Source: Acidisphaera sp. S103
Lineage (GTDB): Bacteria; Pseudomonadota; Alphaproteobacteria; Acetobacterales; Acetobacteraceae
Reading direction: 5' to 3'
Assembly (NCBI RefSeq): GCF_009765975.1
Contig: NZ_LMUJ01000095.1
Coordinates: 69,425 to 129,092, forward strand
DNA: 59,668 nucleotides
Shown: positions 28,772 through 38,026 of the stretch, in pieces
Position numbering within the stretch: position 1 is the first letter of the stretch
Layout: every line of letters starts with the position of its first letter
The notes under the pieces: model-generated
Database searches by the model: none
The model's input: the letters and a program-made list of their open reading frames with translations, nothing else
Told to the model about the DNA's origin: nothing
Made by a program: the position numbers and the translations under genes

Positions 28772-29398
28772 CTAATGAAACACCGGCAGATGCCAGTGCC
28801 AGAACACCCCGAGCAACCGGGCCGCGAAGCACATCAGCCCGCCGGTCGCCGACGCCACCTGCATGGAAAAACCGCACCGGCGCACCAGCAGGATCGCCAC
28901 GCAGCCGAGGATGGCCGCGGTGGCATAGAAGTCGGTGCGCAAGATCACCGGCACCTGCGTAAGCAGCACATCCCGTACCACGCCGCCGCCCACCGCGGTC
29001 AGTGTTCCCATTAGGACAGTGCCGAATGGCCCGATCCCTCGCACCAACGCTTTCTGTGTCCCGGCGACGGCGAACAGCGCGAGACCCGCCGCGTCCAGCA
29101 CAATCAGCGGCATGGCGGGCACCGGCGGAAGGGCCAGCGCGGCCAATACGGCCACCACCGCCCCGGCGATCGTCGCCAGCGGATAGCGTTGATCCCGAAT
29201 CGCGGCCGGTGGCACTGCGCCGAGCAATACGTCTCGGATGATCCCACCGCCCAGCGCGGCCACAAAGCCGATCACCACGACACCGAGCAGGTCCAACCCG
29301 GCCTGACAGGCGATCGATGCGCCTTCCAGGGCGAACACGAAGGTTCCGCCCAGATCGGCGGCCAGCACCAGGTTGGCCAAGCCGATCCGGCGCCTCAC
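28772..29398 (-). CDS. Trimeric intracellular cation (TRIC) channel family protein
   Basis: A 208-residue membrane protein of the bacterial TRIC/UPF0126 family, which forms trimeric potassium-permeable channels in structures of homologues. It shows the two-fold internal repeat typical of the family: VVVIGFVAALGGGIIRDVLLG and LMGTLTAVGGGVVRDVLLTQVP, each with the glycine-rich kink GGGxxRDVLL, and about seven hydrophobic helices in all. Its start overlaps the era stop by four bases, so it is the last gene of the rpoZ-to-era block. The physiological role in bacteria is not settled. Confidence 0.9.
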   Translation of the reverse strand: MRRRIGLANLVLAADLGGTFVFALEGASIACQAGLDLLGVVVIGFVAALGGGIIRDVLLGAVPPAAIRDQRYPLATIAGAVVAVLAALALPPVPAMPLIVLDAAGLALFAVAGTQKALVRGIGPFGTVLMGTLTAVGGGVVRDVLLTQVPVILRTDFYATAAILGCVAILLVRRCGFSMQVASATGGLMCFAARLLGVFWHWHLPVFH

Positions 29399-30306
29399 GC
29401 CTTCCCCGGGTCTTCCAGGCCAATGGCGCGGAGCCGGGCATCTTCCTCATCCCAGCCCTTGCGTTCCTTGACGTTGAGGAACAGATGCACCGGCCGCTCC
29501 AGCAGGCTGGCCAGATCTTGCCTTGCCTTGGCGCCGATGGATTTGATCTTGCTGCCTTTGTCGCCGATCAGGATCGCCTTGTGACCGGGCCGGGCGACAT
29601 AGATCGTAACCTCAATGCGAACCGAACCGTTCTTGTGGTCCTTGAAGGATTCGGTTTCGACGGTGGCACCGTAGGGGACTTCCTCGTGCGTCTGCATGAA
29701 GATTTGTTCGCGTACCGTCTCGGCTGCCAGAAGGCGATCCGGCAGGTCGGTCAGGTCGTCTTCCGGATATAGCCAGGGCCCTTCCGGCACCACGTCGGCC
29801 AGGGCGTCTGCCAGACGCCGCATGCCGTCGCCGGTCTGGGCACTGACCATGAAAGTTTCCTCGAACTTCGCCAGGGCGCTCAGCGAGGCGATCAACGGCA
29901 GCAGTGACGCTGGCGTCACCAGGTCGGTCTTGTTCAACACCAGCCAGCAGCGGCGGCCGGAGGCGCCCAGTTGCGCGGCGATCTCCCGCACGTCATCGCG
30001 CAGGCCGGACTTGGCGTCGACCATCAGCATCGCCACGTCGGCATCCGCTGCCCCCGACCACGCCGCGGCGACCATTGCCCGGTCCAGCTTACGCTTGGGG
30101 CGGAAAATGCCGGGCGTATCCACCAGTAGCACCTGCGATTCCGCGCGCATCAGGATACCCAACACCCGGAACCGAGTCGTCTGCGCCTTCGGCGACACGA
30201 TCGATAGCTTCGCCCCGGTCAACCGGTTCATCAGTGTCGATTTGCCCGCGTTCGGTGCCCCGACAATGGCGACGAAGCCACACCGCATCGGCGGCGGCGC
30301 GGTCAT
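29395..30306 (-). CDS. era: GTPase Era
   Basis: Ribosome-associated GTPase needed for 16S rRNA processing and 30S assembly. The 303-residue protein has G1 GAPNAGKST, switch region TTRFRVLG, G3 DTPGIF and G4 NKTD, then a C-terminal KH domain with the RNA-binding helix-turn HKAILIGDKGSKIKSIGAKAR. Four-base overlaps with rnc upstream and the TRIC gene downstream point to one tightly coupled transcript. The rnc-era pairing is conserved in many bacteria. Confidence 0.98.
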   Translation of the reverse strand: MTAPPPMRCGFVAIVGAPNAGKSTLMNRLTGAKLSIVSPKAQTTRFRVLGILMRAESQVLLVDTPGIFRPKRKLDRAMVAAAWSGAADADVAMLMVDAKSGLRDDVREIAAQLGASGRRCWLVLNKTDLVTPASLLPLIASLSALAKFEETFMVSAQTGDGMRRLADALADVVPEGPWLYPEDDLTDLPDRLLAAETVREQIFMQTHEEVPYGATVETESFKDHKNGSVRIEVTIYVARPGHKAILIGDKGSKIKSIGAKARQDLASLLERPVHLFLNVKERKGWDEEDARLRAIGLEDPGKA

Positions 30307-30974
30307 GCCGGCAACCGCGCGAGCAATGCCTCGGCCGCGAGTTGCTCCGCGGCGCGCTTGTTGCCGCCGATGCCGATCCCATCCAACGACCCCACCGTGA
30401 CGGTGACGATGAACTCGGGTGCATGCGGCGGGCCGGATCGTCCGGTTACTTCGTACACTGGCAGATCCCTACCCCTTTTCTGCGCCCATTCCTGTAACGC
30501 CGTTTTTGCATCCTTCGGCGGATCGGCCTGTTGGATCATCGCCTCATTCCAGGCACGCCGCACGAAATTCCGCGCGGGCTCCAGGCCACCGTCCAGATAT
30601 AGTGCGCCGAGCGCGGCCTCCAGCGCATCGGCCAGCACGGTCGCCCGCTTGGCGACGCCGGCCTTCGCTTCCCCCGGCGATACCGACAGCGCCGCCGCGA
30701 GACCGGCCGTCTCGGCAACAACCGCCAGCACCGGCTGAGACACCAGATAAGCCAGTCGCCGGCCCAGTTCGCCCTCCTGCTCGCGCGGGAAGCGTTCGGC
30801 GAGCCATTCGGCCATGGTCAGGCCGAGAACCCGGTCGCCGATGAACTCCAGCCGTTCGTTTGATGCGTGCTTACGGCCCCTGCCCTGGGCAGCCGAACGG
30901 TGGGTCAAAGCTTCTTGCAGCAGGTCCGGGCGTTTGAATGCGTGGCCAAGGATGGTTTCGAAGGACTGGCTCAT
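30303..30974 (-). CDS. rnc: Ribonuclease III
   Basis: Double-strand-specific endoribonuclease for rRNA and mRNA processing. The 223 residues include the nuclease signature NERLEFIGDRVLGL with catalytic acidic residues, the second acidic cluster ADALEAALGALYLDGG, and a C-terminal double-stranded RNA-binding domain (TALQEWAQKRG, GIGGNKRAAEQLAAEALL). It begins at the base after the lepB stop region and overlaps era by four bases. Confidence 0.97.
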   Translation of the reverse strand: MSQSFETILGHAFKRPDLLQEALTHRSAAQGRGRKHASNERLEFIGDRVLGLTMAEWLAERFPREQEGELGRRLAYLVSQPVLAVVAETAGLAAALSVSPGEAKAGVAKRATVLADALEAALGALYLDGGLEPARNFVRRAWNEAMIQQADPPKDAKTALQEWAQKRGRDLPVYEVTGRSGPPHAPEFIVTVTVGSLDGIGIGGNKRAAEQLAAEALLARLPA

Positions 30975-31730
30975 TCAGTGCAGGGGTTTGAGAATCCGGG
31001 TCCACCGGATCTCGAACGGCCATTCCCAGAATTCATACCACGGGTATTCCGCATCGATCGAGAAGAACAGGATTTCCGCCTTGCCCACCAGATTCTCCAC
31101 CGGCACGAAACCAACTCCGTCCATGAACCGGCTGTCGGCACTGTTGTCGCGGTTGTCGCCCATGGCGAAGACGTGATCGGGCGGCACGACGTATTCCTGG
31201 GTGTTGTTGACCCAGCCGTCGTCCCGCTCCTTCAGGATCTCGTGCTTCACGCCGTTGGGCAGCGTCTCCTGGTACAACTTCCGCATCATTTTGATGCCGT
31301 CGTCGTCAGCCAGGTAATCGCCCTCCGGTTGGCGCGGGCACAGCACGCCGTTGATGTAGAGTTGACCCTCACGCACCTGGATATGGTCGCCCGGCAGGCC
31401 GACAATGCGCTTGATGTAGTCGATCGACGTGTCGCGCGGATACTTGAACACCACGACGTCGCCCCGCTTCGGCAATGAGCCGAAGATGCGGCCGGAGAAC
31501 AGCGGCAGCGAGAACGGCAGCGAATACATCGAATAGCCGTAGCTGTATTTCGCCACGAACAGATAGTCGCCGACCAGCAGGGTCGGGATCATGCTGCCGG
31601 ATGGGATGTTGAATGGCTCGAATGCCACGGTCCGTACACCAATGGCGATCAGCCCGGCATAGACGATGGTCTTGATGTTCTCGACCCAGCCGTTGGCTTG
31701 CCGTCTGGGTTTAGCCTTGGTGGTCGCCAT
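30975..31730 (-). CDS. lepB: Signal peptidase I
   Basis: Inner-membrane protease that removes Sec and Tat signal peptides. The 251-residue protein has one N-terminal membrane helix (about 19-36), the box B motif PSGSMIPTLLVGD with the catalytic Ser, and box D/E KRGDVVVFKYPRD...YIKRIVGLPGD with the catalytic Lys. C-terminal box GDNRDNSADSRFMDGVGFVP is intact. The stop is directly followed by rnc. A 92-base gap separates it from acpS. Confidence 0.97.
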   Translation of the reverse strand: MATTKAKPRRQANGWVENIKTIVYAGLIAIGVRTVAFEPFNIPSGSMIPTLLVGDYLFVAKYSYGYSMYSLPFSLPLFSGRIFGSLPKRGDVVVFKYPRDTSIDYIKRIVGLPGDHIQVREGQLYINGVLCPRQPEGDYLADDDGIKMMRKLYQETLPNGVKHEILKERDDGWVNNTQEYVVPPDHVFAMGDNRDNSADSRFMDGVGFVPVENLVGKAEILFFSIDAEYPWYEFWEWPFEIRWTRILKPLH

Positions 31731-31822
31731 GGGGGCAACGGACTTTCAGATGGTATCAGCGGCGCGGCCGCGAGAAGCGAGCGGATGAAGCCCATGGCCC
31801 CCCGCCCTGTCAAGGAACCGGT

Positions 31823-32230
31823 TTAAGACGCTGGAATCGCAGAGATAATCACATGGGCGTATGCGTAGGGGTACTCGTCGGTCATCGTCAGATGCACCAT
31901 CGCCGTCATCCCCACCGGTGTAATCGCCTTCAGCCGTTCCGCCGACCCGCCTGTCATCTTCAGCGTCGGCTGGCCGCCCGGCAGATTGACCACACCTAAA
32001 TCGGAGAAGAAAACGCCCCGCCGAAACCCGGTCCCCAGCGCCTTGGCCGCGGCTTCCTTGGCCGCGAACCGCTTTGCGAACGTCGCCGCCTGGATCTTCT
32101 CGATCCGTCGCATGGCCTTCGACCGCTCGGTTTCCGTGAAGATACGTTCGAGGAAGCGGGTGCCGTGACGCTCGATGGCCTTCTCGATACGGCGGATGTC
32201 GCAGATATCGGAACCGATGCCCAGGATCAT
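31823..32230 (-). CDS. acpS: Holo-[acyl-carrier-protein] synthase
   Basis: Transfers 4-phosphopantetheine from coenzyme A to apo-ACP, activating fatty-acid synthesis. The 135 residues begin [23 protein letters not shown], with the metal-binding Asp, and include [19 protein letters not shown] with the catalytic Glu and Lys. The C-terminus has [21 protein letters not shown], the usual last strands. It overlaps rsh by four bases and so is coupled to it. Confidence 0.97.
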   Translation of the reverse strand: MILGIGSDICDIRRIEKAIERHGTRFLERIFTETERSKAMRRIEKIQAATFAKRFAAKEAAAKALGTGFRRGVFFSDLGVVNLPGGQPTLKMTGGSAERLKAITPVGMTAMVHLTMTDEYPYAYAHVIISAIPAS

Positions 32231-34536
32231 CCGCCCGTCGCCCGTTCGACGCCCTTGATGGCTTTCAGTCCGCGCAGCCCGACCACGACCTTCGCCAGAT
32301 GGGCGACGTCCCGCACGTCGACATCCACCAGGACCTCCATGAAATCCTGCTGACGGTTGACGATCTTCAGGTTGGCGATCGCCCCCTCCTGCTTGGCCAC
32401 AGCGTTGGAGATGTCGGCCAGCGACCCCTGCTCATTGTCCGCGATGACACTGATCCTTGCGGTGTGGCCGGCCCCTTTCAGGTCGCCGCCTTCCTTGCCG
32501 ACGGCCTGGTAGTTCCAATCGACGTCGATGAAGCGTTCGGGGGTCTCGGAGAACCCGGTCAGGGTCTGGCAGTCGCGGCCATGAATGGTCACGCCCTTGC
32601 CGGTGGTGACGATCCCGACAATCTCGTCCCCCGGTACCGGATGGCAGCAGCCGGCAAACGTGAAGGCCATCCCGGGGACCAGGCCGGTAACCGGCATATC
32701 GCGATCGTGCCGAGCGGGCAATTTGCCGCGCGACAGCATGGGGGGCATCATTCGCGGGCCGCGCGGGGCCTGCCGCAACTCGGGATACGCGGCGTGAACC
32801 ACGTCCTTGGCCATCAGGTTGCCATTGCCGACAGCGATGTAGAGTTCGTCGGTGGAAGCGATCTTCAGCGCCTTCAGCGCGGGTTCCAGGGCTTTTTCCG
32901 ACCCATCCACGCCCGCCGAACGGAATGCCTTGGTCAGCTCGACCCTGCCGGCGTCCCGGCTTTGCTGGCGCTGCTCCTGGTGGATGAAGCGGCGGATGCG
33001 CGCGCGCGCCTTGCCAGTGACGACGAAGCGGTCCCATTGCGGCGACGGGGTGCCGCCGCGGGCGGTCATGATCTCCACCTGGTCGCCGTTTTCCAGGTGG
33101 TGGCGCAGCGGCATCAGCCGGCCGTTGACCTTGGCACCGACGCAGGTGTCGCCCACCTGGCTGTGCACCGCATAGGCGAAGTCGACCGGAGTCGCGCCGC
33201 GCGGCAACTGGATCAACTGCCCCTTCGGCGTGAAGCAGAACACCTGGTCGGCGTAGAGTTCCAGCTTGGTGTTTTCCAGGAACTCATCCGGCGCGGCCGA
33301 ATCCTCCAGGATTTCCAGCAGGTCCTGCACCCAGCGGAAGCGCTGCACGTCGGTGCCGTCGACCTTCTTGTCCGGGGCCTTGTAGACCCAGTGCGAGGCG
33401 ACGCCGTTTTCCGCCACGTCATTCATCTCGGCGGTGCGGATCTGCACCTCGATCTTCTGGTTGCGCGGCTGGCGCAGCGTGACGCCGGTGTGCAACGACT
33501 GGTAGCCGTTGGATTTCGGGGTGGAGATGTAGTCCTTGAACCGGCCGGCGATCACCGGGTAGGCGGAGTGGACGGCGCCGAGGGCGGCATAACAGTCGGC
33601 CTTGGTCTGCACCACGATCCGAAACGCCATGATGTCGGACAACTGCTCGAAGGCGACGTTGCGTTTGTGCATTTTCTCCCAGATCGAGAACGGCGACTTC
33701 TCGCGCCCCATGATCTCGACCGGCTCGACGCCGGCCTCGCGGCAGACCTGGATCAGTTCGCGCCGGACGTCGTCGATGACGTCCGCCCCCTGCCCGCGCA
33801 GGAAGTTCAGCCGAGCCATGATGGTGCCGTAGGCTTCCGGCTCCAGTTGGGTGAAGGCCAGCGTTTGCAGTTCGGTCTTCACCGCGTCCATGCCGATGCG
33901 TTCGGCCAGCGGGGCGTAGATTTCCATCGTTTCGCGCGAAATGCGCTTGCGCCGATCTGGGTCGCGGACGAAATGCAACGTCCGCATGTTGTGCAGCCGG
34001 TCCGCCAGCTTGACCAGCAGCACGCGGATATCTCGGCTCATGGCCAGGACGAGTTTGCGGAAATTCTCCGCCTGCTTGGTGCGATCCGATTGCAGTTCCA
34101 GCCGCGTCAGCTTGGTGACACCGTCAACCAGGCCGGCGATCTCCTTGCCGAATCGGGCTTCGATCTCGGACAGCTTGTACGACGTATCCTCGACGACGTC
34201 GTGCAGCAGTGCCGTGGCGATGGAGGCAACGTCCAACCGGTAATCGGCCAGGATGCCAGCGACGGCGACGGGGTGGCTGAAATAGGGGTCGCCGTTATCG
34301 CGGCGTTGCGTGCTGTGGGCCTTCTCGGCCAGATCGTAGGCCGCGTCGATCAGCGCGGTGTCGGCTTTGGGGTCGTAATCAAGAATTTTCCGGGTCAGCT
34401 CGCACTGCGCGAGCACACCGAGCCCGGGCGGCTTGGGCAGGTCGGCGAGATCGCCGGGCAGCGCGACGGCACCGGCCAGACCAGCGGGGGTCGGCGCGGA
34501 CTGGTTCATCTCGCCGCCGAAGCCCCCGTCTTTCAT
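32227..34536 (-). CDS. Bifunctional (p)ppGpp synthetase/hydrolase (Rsh)
   Basis: Single long RelA/SpoT homologue that makes and degrades the alarmone (p)ppGpp, as usual in alphaproteobacteria. The 769-residue protein has an HD hydrolase domain ([31 protein letters not shown]), a synthetase domain ([39 protein letters not shown]), a TGS domain ([24 protein letters not shown]) and a C-terminal zinc-finger/ACT region ([14 protein letters not shown], then [18 protein letters not shown]). Both catalytic halves look intact. A second ATG at 34509 is an alternative start. It follows rpoZ by six bases and overlaps acpS. Confidence 0.96.
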   Translation of the reverse strand: MKDGGFGGEMNQSAPTPAGLAGAVALPGDLADLPKPPGLGVLAQCELTRKILDYDPKADTALIDAAYDLAEKAHSTQRRDNGDPYFSHPVAVAGILADYRLDVASIATALLHDVVEDTSYKLSEIEARFGKEIAGLVDGVTKLTRLELQSDRTKQAENFRKLVLAMSRDIRVLLVKLADRLHNMRTLHFVRDPDRRKRISRETMEIYAPLAERIGMDAVKTELQTLAFTQLEPEAYGTIMARLNFLRGQGADVIDDVRRELIQVCREAGVEPVEIMGREKSPFSIWEKMHKRNVAFEQLSDIMAFRIVVQTKADCYAALGAVHSAYPVIAGRFKDYISTPKSNGYQSLHTGVTLRQPRNQKIEVQIRTAEMNDVAENGVASHWVYKAPDKKVDGTDVQRFRWVQDLLEILEDSAAPDEFLENTKLELYADQVFCFTPKGQLIQLPRGATPVDFAYAVHSQVGDTCVGAKVNGRLMPLRHHLENGDQVEIMTARGGTPSPQWDRFVVTGKARARIRRFIHQEQRQQSRDAGRVELTKAFRSAGVDGSEKALEPALKALKIASTDELYIAVGNGNLMAKDVVHAAYPELRQAPRGPRMMPPMLSRGKLPARHDRDMPVTGLVPGMAFTFAGCCHPVPGDEIVGIVTTGKGVTIHGRDCQTLTGFSETPERFIDVDWNYQAVGKEGGDLKGAGHTARISVIADNEQGSLADISNAVAKQEGAIANLKIVNRQQDFMEVLVDVDVRDVAHLAKVVVGLRGLKAIKGVERATGG

Positions 34537-34542
34537 GGGCGG

Positions 34543-34953
34543 TTACCGAGGAGCTCGGCCGCCGAGTTCCGCCTCGATGGCCGCTTCCAGGTCTTCGGGT
34601 GACAGTTCCTCGGTGCCTTCCGAGGGCAGTCCGGCCGCTTCTTCCTCGGCCGCGACATCCTGCAGGCCGAAAATGTTTTGGTCGGTCGGGATCAGGTCCA
34701 ACACTTCCTCGTCGGCCGGCTCCGGCTCCGGCGAGCGAGACAGCGACTTGATCAGGTCCTGCTCGATCCGCGGCAGCTCGATCGTCTCATCCGCGATCTC
34801 CCGCAGGGCGACGACCGGGTTCTTGTCATTGTCGCGATCGATCGTCAGCTCTTCGCCCCGGCTGATGTTACGGGCGCGCTGCGCGGCGAGCAGCACGAGC
34901 TCGAAGCGATTGGGGACTCTTTGAACGCAATCTTCAACGGTGACGCGCGCCAT
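34543..34953 (-). CDS. rpoZ: RNA polymerase omega subunit
   Basis: Small RNA polymerase subunit that stabilises the beta-prime subunit and in many bacteria helps (p)ppGpp control. The start at 34953 ([20 protein letters not shown]) is the conserved omega N-terminus; the open frame extends upstream to 35088 but those residues are not omega-like. The core includes [15 protein letters not shown] and [18 protein letters not shown]. The 136-residue length exceeds the E. coli protein because of a long acidic C-terminal tail, which is common in alphaproteobacteria. It heads the rpoZ-rsh-acpS-lepB-rnc-era-TRIC run. Confidence 0.96.
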   Translation of the reverse strand: MARVTVEDCVQRVPNRFELVLLAAQRARNISRGEELTIDRDNDKNPVVALREIADETIELPRIEQDLIKSLSRSPEPEPADEEVLDLIPTDQNIFGLQDVAAEEEAAGLPSEGTEELSPEDLEAAIEAELGGRAPR

Positions 34954-35343
34954 GCGCTCAGCCTCCGGGATGGAATGACGGGGAAGGGTGCATTTAGGCG
35001 AGGGGAACCCACTTTGCAAGCGGTAACACCGCAATGCAGCGTCGTGGCAACCAGGGACGCTGCGGCGTCCGGCTATGGCAGGCGTCAATGCGATCTGACG
35101 ATCGTCACGCAGTCGATGCCGGCTCCGGCCGGTCTGTCACGCAACAATGACGATGGGCGTTGCCTCGGGGAAGCGCCGGCCCGGGAGATCGGTTCGACCC
35201 GGCGGATCGCGGTTCAAGCGCGTCGAACCAGATCCCCGCCCGGGATCGGCCACCGGTCCGCGGCACACGGCCGATGAAAGCAATTCGTAACCTTCGACGT
35301 GCGATACACGGTTGATATGCCTGAAAACCCTCAGGGCAAATTG
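34954..35343. other. Intergenic gap upstream of rpoZ
   Basis: No supported gene in about 390 bases. The rpoZ promoter should lie in the part near 34960-35050 on the minus strand, but no consensus hexamers were recognised. Open frames crossing this stretch have no recognisable protein features. Confidence 0.5.
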
Positions 35344-35529
35344 ATGAGTCGAAGCTCTTACGATCCGGAAACCTTGCTGGAGATGGCGGCGCAGTGGCGA
35401 GCCCGAGCGGCCGCGGCCTCGCTGGAGGAGGAACGTGTGTTCTGCCTCGCCGAAGCGGATCGATGCGAGCGTCGCGTCCAACTTTCTCGATCAACCCCAG
35501 TTCTTCGTGAGACAACGGGCCGTTTATGA
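35344..35529 (+). CDS. Small hypothetical protein (about 61 residues)
   Basis: A short, charged, helical protein beginning MSRSSYDPETLLEMAAQWRA, with the stretch EEERVFCLAEADRCERRVQ. AGGG lies eight bases before the chosen ATG; an ATG at 35317 is the alternative and would add nine residues. The pattern of a conserved MAxQWRxRA helix followed by EERxFCLxEADRCER resembles small uncharacterised proteins I associate with alphaproteobacteria, but I cannot name a family. It stands alone between rpoZ and another small gene. No function is proposed. Confidence 0.6.
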   Translation: MSRSSYDPETLLEMAAQWRARAAAASLEEERVFCLAEADRCERRVQLSRSTPVLRETTGRL

Positions 35530-35733
35530 GACATCAAAGGGCCATATTTGTTCGCCCTGAATGCCGCATCGTGACCGCAGATCGTTAATTTTGCTTGCAA
35601 AGCGGTTTCAAATTCCCGGGACGAATTAGTAACTTGGGCAACGATTTATTATAAATATAACGGCACGGTCACCGGTCGCTCGCAGGTGATCAGGCAAAAT
35701 GCTGCCTCGAATCGATAAAATGAGAGTTGGACG

Positions 35734-35913
35734 ATGGACGACATCTTTGGCCAGGCGTGGTCCGCCGCACGAAAGACGATCGGGCCCGATCTCTGGGAAC
35801 GGTTGCCCGACGCGGTGCGGGTTCATGCAGCCTACGAGCAGATCTGCCGGATGGATGTGGACGAGATGGAAGGACGCCCGCTGTTCGGCGACAACCTGAC
35901 ACAGTCCTCGTAA
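35734..35913 (+). CDS. Small hypothetical protein (59 residues)
   Basis: A 59-residue frame starting MDDIFGQAWSAARKTIGPDL and continuing WERLPDAVRVHAAYEQICRMD, ending in TAA at 35913. The composition is protein-like: amphipathic helices, no long runs, and aromatic residues at regular spacing. A GAGAG sequence lies just upstream but is not an ideal ribosome site. No family is recognised. Together with the gene 204 bases upstream it may form a small accessory pair; nothing else in the gap supports a function. Confidence 0.45.
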   Translation: MDDIFGQAWSAARKTIGPDLWERLPDAVRVHAAYEQICRMDVDEMEGRPLFGDNLTQSS

Positions 35914-36453
35914 CCGGGCTTGTTCTACCTGTTTAGGCGAATGACCGCCATGAGACGTGCCGGTTCGCCGGTCAAGATCGGGCGCGTATTCCACCCCTGC
36001 TTCCTGACTGTCGAGAGAACCGAGCGGATGATGGCGGAATCCTTCGCACCATCCCGCGATCGAAAGCGACCAGAGGCCTTTTGACGTAGCGTCATCGTGT
36101 GCCGTCCCGTTCGTGAAGCCCCGGCCGTTCACGAGAACGCCATGGCAACATCACTCGATTAGCGATCAGACCTGGTTTCGCCGGCAAATCTTGCTCCTGC
36201 GCCAGACCCGTACGGACTTGGTCAGTCCGCGGTGGCGACGCCGCCCGGGAGGGTATGTTCAGCCCGGCGTGACCTGTGCAATCGCCTCTGTCGACACGGA
36301 ACCCGCAGGCTAAAGCCGCGGCAAACGGAGTCCTCTTGCGTCGTCGTCAAGAAGATATTGTGCATTCTTGCCATGCGCGGTTACGCTTCTTGTGAGACGG
36401 GCCGACAGAATGCCCGTCCGAAAACAACGACAATAAACAGGGATTCCAAAACA
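35914..36453. other. Intergenic gap before the MFS transporter
   Basis: About 540 bases with no supported gene. A 47-codon frame (35941-36084, start MTAMRRAGSPVK) is open but has no other support. The last 130 bases are AT-richer and should hold the promoter of the transporter; no clear hexamers were recognised. Confidence 0.45.
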
Positions 36454-37767
36454 ATGTCTGGATATAACAGAACCGAAGATAATGTTCCGTGGTGGAAGGA
36501 ACCCACCAAGGACCAATGGTATGCCTATTGCGCGGCCTGGATGGGTTGGACGCTGGATGCGTTCGATTTCACCGTCTTCCTGCTGATCATGGCGCCGATC
36601 GCGGCGGAATTCCATGTTCCGCTGCTGGACGTGACAGCGATCTTCTCGGTTACCCTGATCATGCGATTGAGCGGGGCGACGGCGTCGGGCTGGCTGGCCG
36701 ACCGGCTGGGGCGGCGGGCACCGCTGATGATCTCCATCCTTTGGTACTCGGTCTGCAACTTCGCGGCCGGGCTGTCGCCCAGCTTCACCTTCCTGTTCCT
36801 GGCGCGCGCGATATTGGGCATCGGGATGGGGGCGGAGTGGCCGGCGGGTGCGGCCCTGGCGATGGAGTCCTGGCCGGCCCGGTCGCGCGGCCTGATGTCG
36901 GGCGTGCTGCAGGGGTCTTGGGGGCTGGGGTTTGCGTTGTCGGGGCTGGCTTACGGGTTCCTCTACGCGCCGCTGGAAGCGTGGCACAAGGGTTACGGCT
37001 GGCGTGGCATGCTGATCCTGGGTGTGCTGCCGGCATTGGCCTGCGTCTGGATCCGGTACTATGTGAAAGAGCCGGAAGTCTGGACCGAGAACAAGAAGAT
37101 CCAGGACGCCAGCAAGGCTCAGGTTACGTTGCCGCTGTTCGCGATCTTCAAGCGCAAGTATTTGTTCAACACATTGACCGGCTGCGTGTGGATGGGCGCG
37201 AATTTCTGCGTCTACTACGCTATGTGGGCAATGCTGGGGACGTATCTGCAGAAGGAGCTGGGCTGGACGCCGGCTCAGGTGGCCGTTCCGGTGTTCTGGG
37301 GCAATATCCTGACCTTCGCGGCATGCAGCTTCTGGGGCGCGTTGTCGGAGCGGATCGGGCGGCGGTGGGCGCTGATGATCCCGTGCAGCATCGCCATCGT
37401 CCTGGTGCCGCTTTATCTGTCGACGACCGATCCAAACTGGTTTCTGGGTCTATTCTTGCTGACGATCTGCTTCGTCGCCGGCAAAGACGCGCTGAACCCC
37501 GGCTGGCTGTCGGAACGCTTCCCGACCGAGGTGCGTGCGACGGCGGCCGGGTTCGTTTACCACCAGGGGGCGGTCTGGGGCGCGGCTGTGGCCCCGACTC
37601 TGACCTATTTCGCGGTCAATCGGCAGATGGGGTTCGCCATGCCGATGCTGTACGCCACGGTCGGATCGCTGATCGTGTATGTGATCGCGGTGTACCTGGG
37701 GCCGGAAACCAAGGGCAAGGTGATGACGGCCGAACTGGAGGTCATCGAGGTGGGCGTGTCGGTGTAG
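36454..37767 (+). CDS. MFS transporter, sialate/organic-acid symporter-like
   Basis: Inner-membrane proton symporter of the major facilitator superfamily, 437 residues from the ATG at 36454 (AGGGA lies 12 bases before it). Twelve hydrophobic segments are apparent. The first helix has WMGWTLDAFDFTVFLLIMAP, typical of the sialate:H+ symporter and related organic-acid carriers. The loop motif GWLADRLGRRAPL after helix 2 is the MFS signature, and a degenerate copy ALSERIGRRWAL occurs in the second half. The upstream open frame to 36232 is not protein-like. The substrate is unknown; monocarboxylates are as likely as sugar acids. No catabolic partner is adjacent. Confidence 0.88.
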   Translation: MSGYNRTEDNVPWWKEPTKDQWYAYCAAWMGWTLDAFDFTVFLLIMAPIAAEFHVPLLDVTAIFSVTLIMRLSGATASGWLADRLGRRAPLMISILWYSVCNFAAGLSPSFTFLFLARAILGIGMGAEWPAGAALAMESWPARSRGLMSGVLQGSWGLGFALSGLAYGFLYAPLEAWHKGYGWRGMLILGVLPALACVWIRYYVKEPEVWTENKKIQDASKAQVTLPLFAIFKRKYLFNTLTGCVWMGANFCVYYAMWAMLGTYLQKELGWTPAQVAVPVFWGNILTFAACSFWGALSERIGRRWALMIPCSIAIVLVPLYLSTTDPNWFLGLFLLTICFVAGKDALNPGWLSERFPTEVRATAAGFVYHQGAVWGAAVAPTLTYFAVNRQMGFAMPMLYATVGSLIVYVIAVYLGPETKGKVMTAELEVIEVGVSV

Positions 37768-37861
37768 CGCCGGGTGCGGGCGGCCGGGGCTTGGGTCCCG
37801 GCCGTGCTTCTGTTGGGTTCGGGTCACTCGCAGTTCCCGGCGGGGATGACTGTTAAGAATG

Positions 37862-37989
37862 AAACGCCAAGACGCCAAGTAATGCCAAGAGCGCGTGCCG
37901 GTGGATCTGGCAATGCCTCGGGACCAAAAGCAGGCTCCAGGGTGGGCCGATGTTGCCGGAACGCTCTCCCTCGGCGTGTCTTGGCGTTT
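37862..37989. repeat. Inverted pair of a dispersed AAACGCCAAGAC repeat
   Basis: AAACGCCAAGAC occurs at 37862-37873 and its exact reverse complement GTCTTGGCGTTT at 37978-37989. The match extends partly outward: GCGAAAACGCCAAGACACGCC on the minus strand of the second copy. Around the first copy, GCCAAG recurs twice more. The element lies between the stop codons of the convergent MFS and TRAP genes and could fold into a long hairpin. A third copy lies at 42943-42954. Confidence 0.7.
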
Positions 37990-38026
37990 TCGCTTTTTTC
38001 AACACGATCAGGCCGCGCCGCCGGCG

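Noticed and set aside
35941..36084. A 47-codon frame starting MTAMRRAGSPVK after the small gene at 35734.
   Set aside because: No ribosome site, no protein-like pattern and chance length for this base composition.
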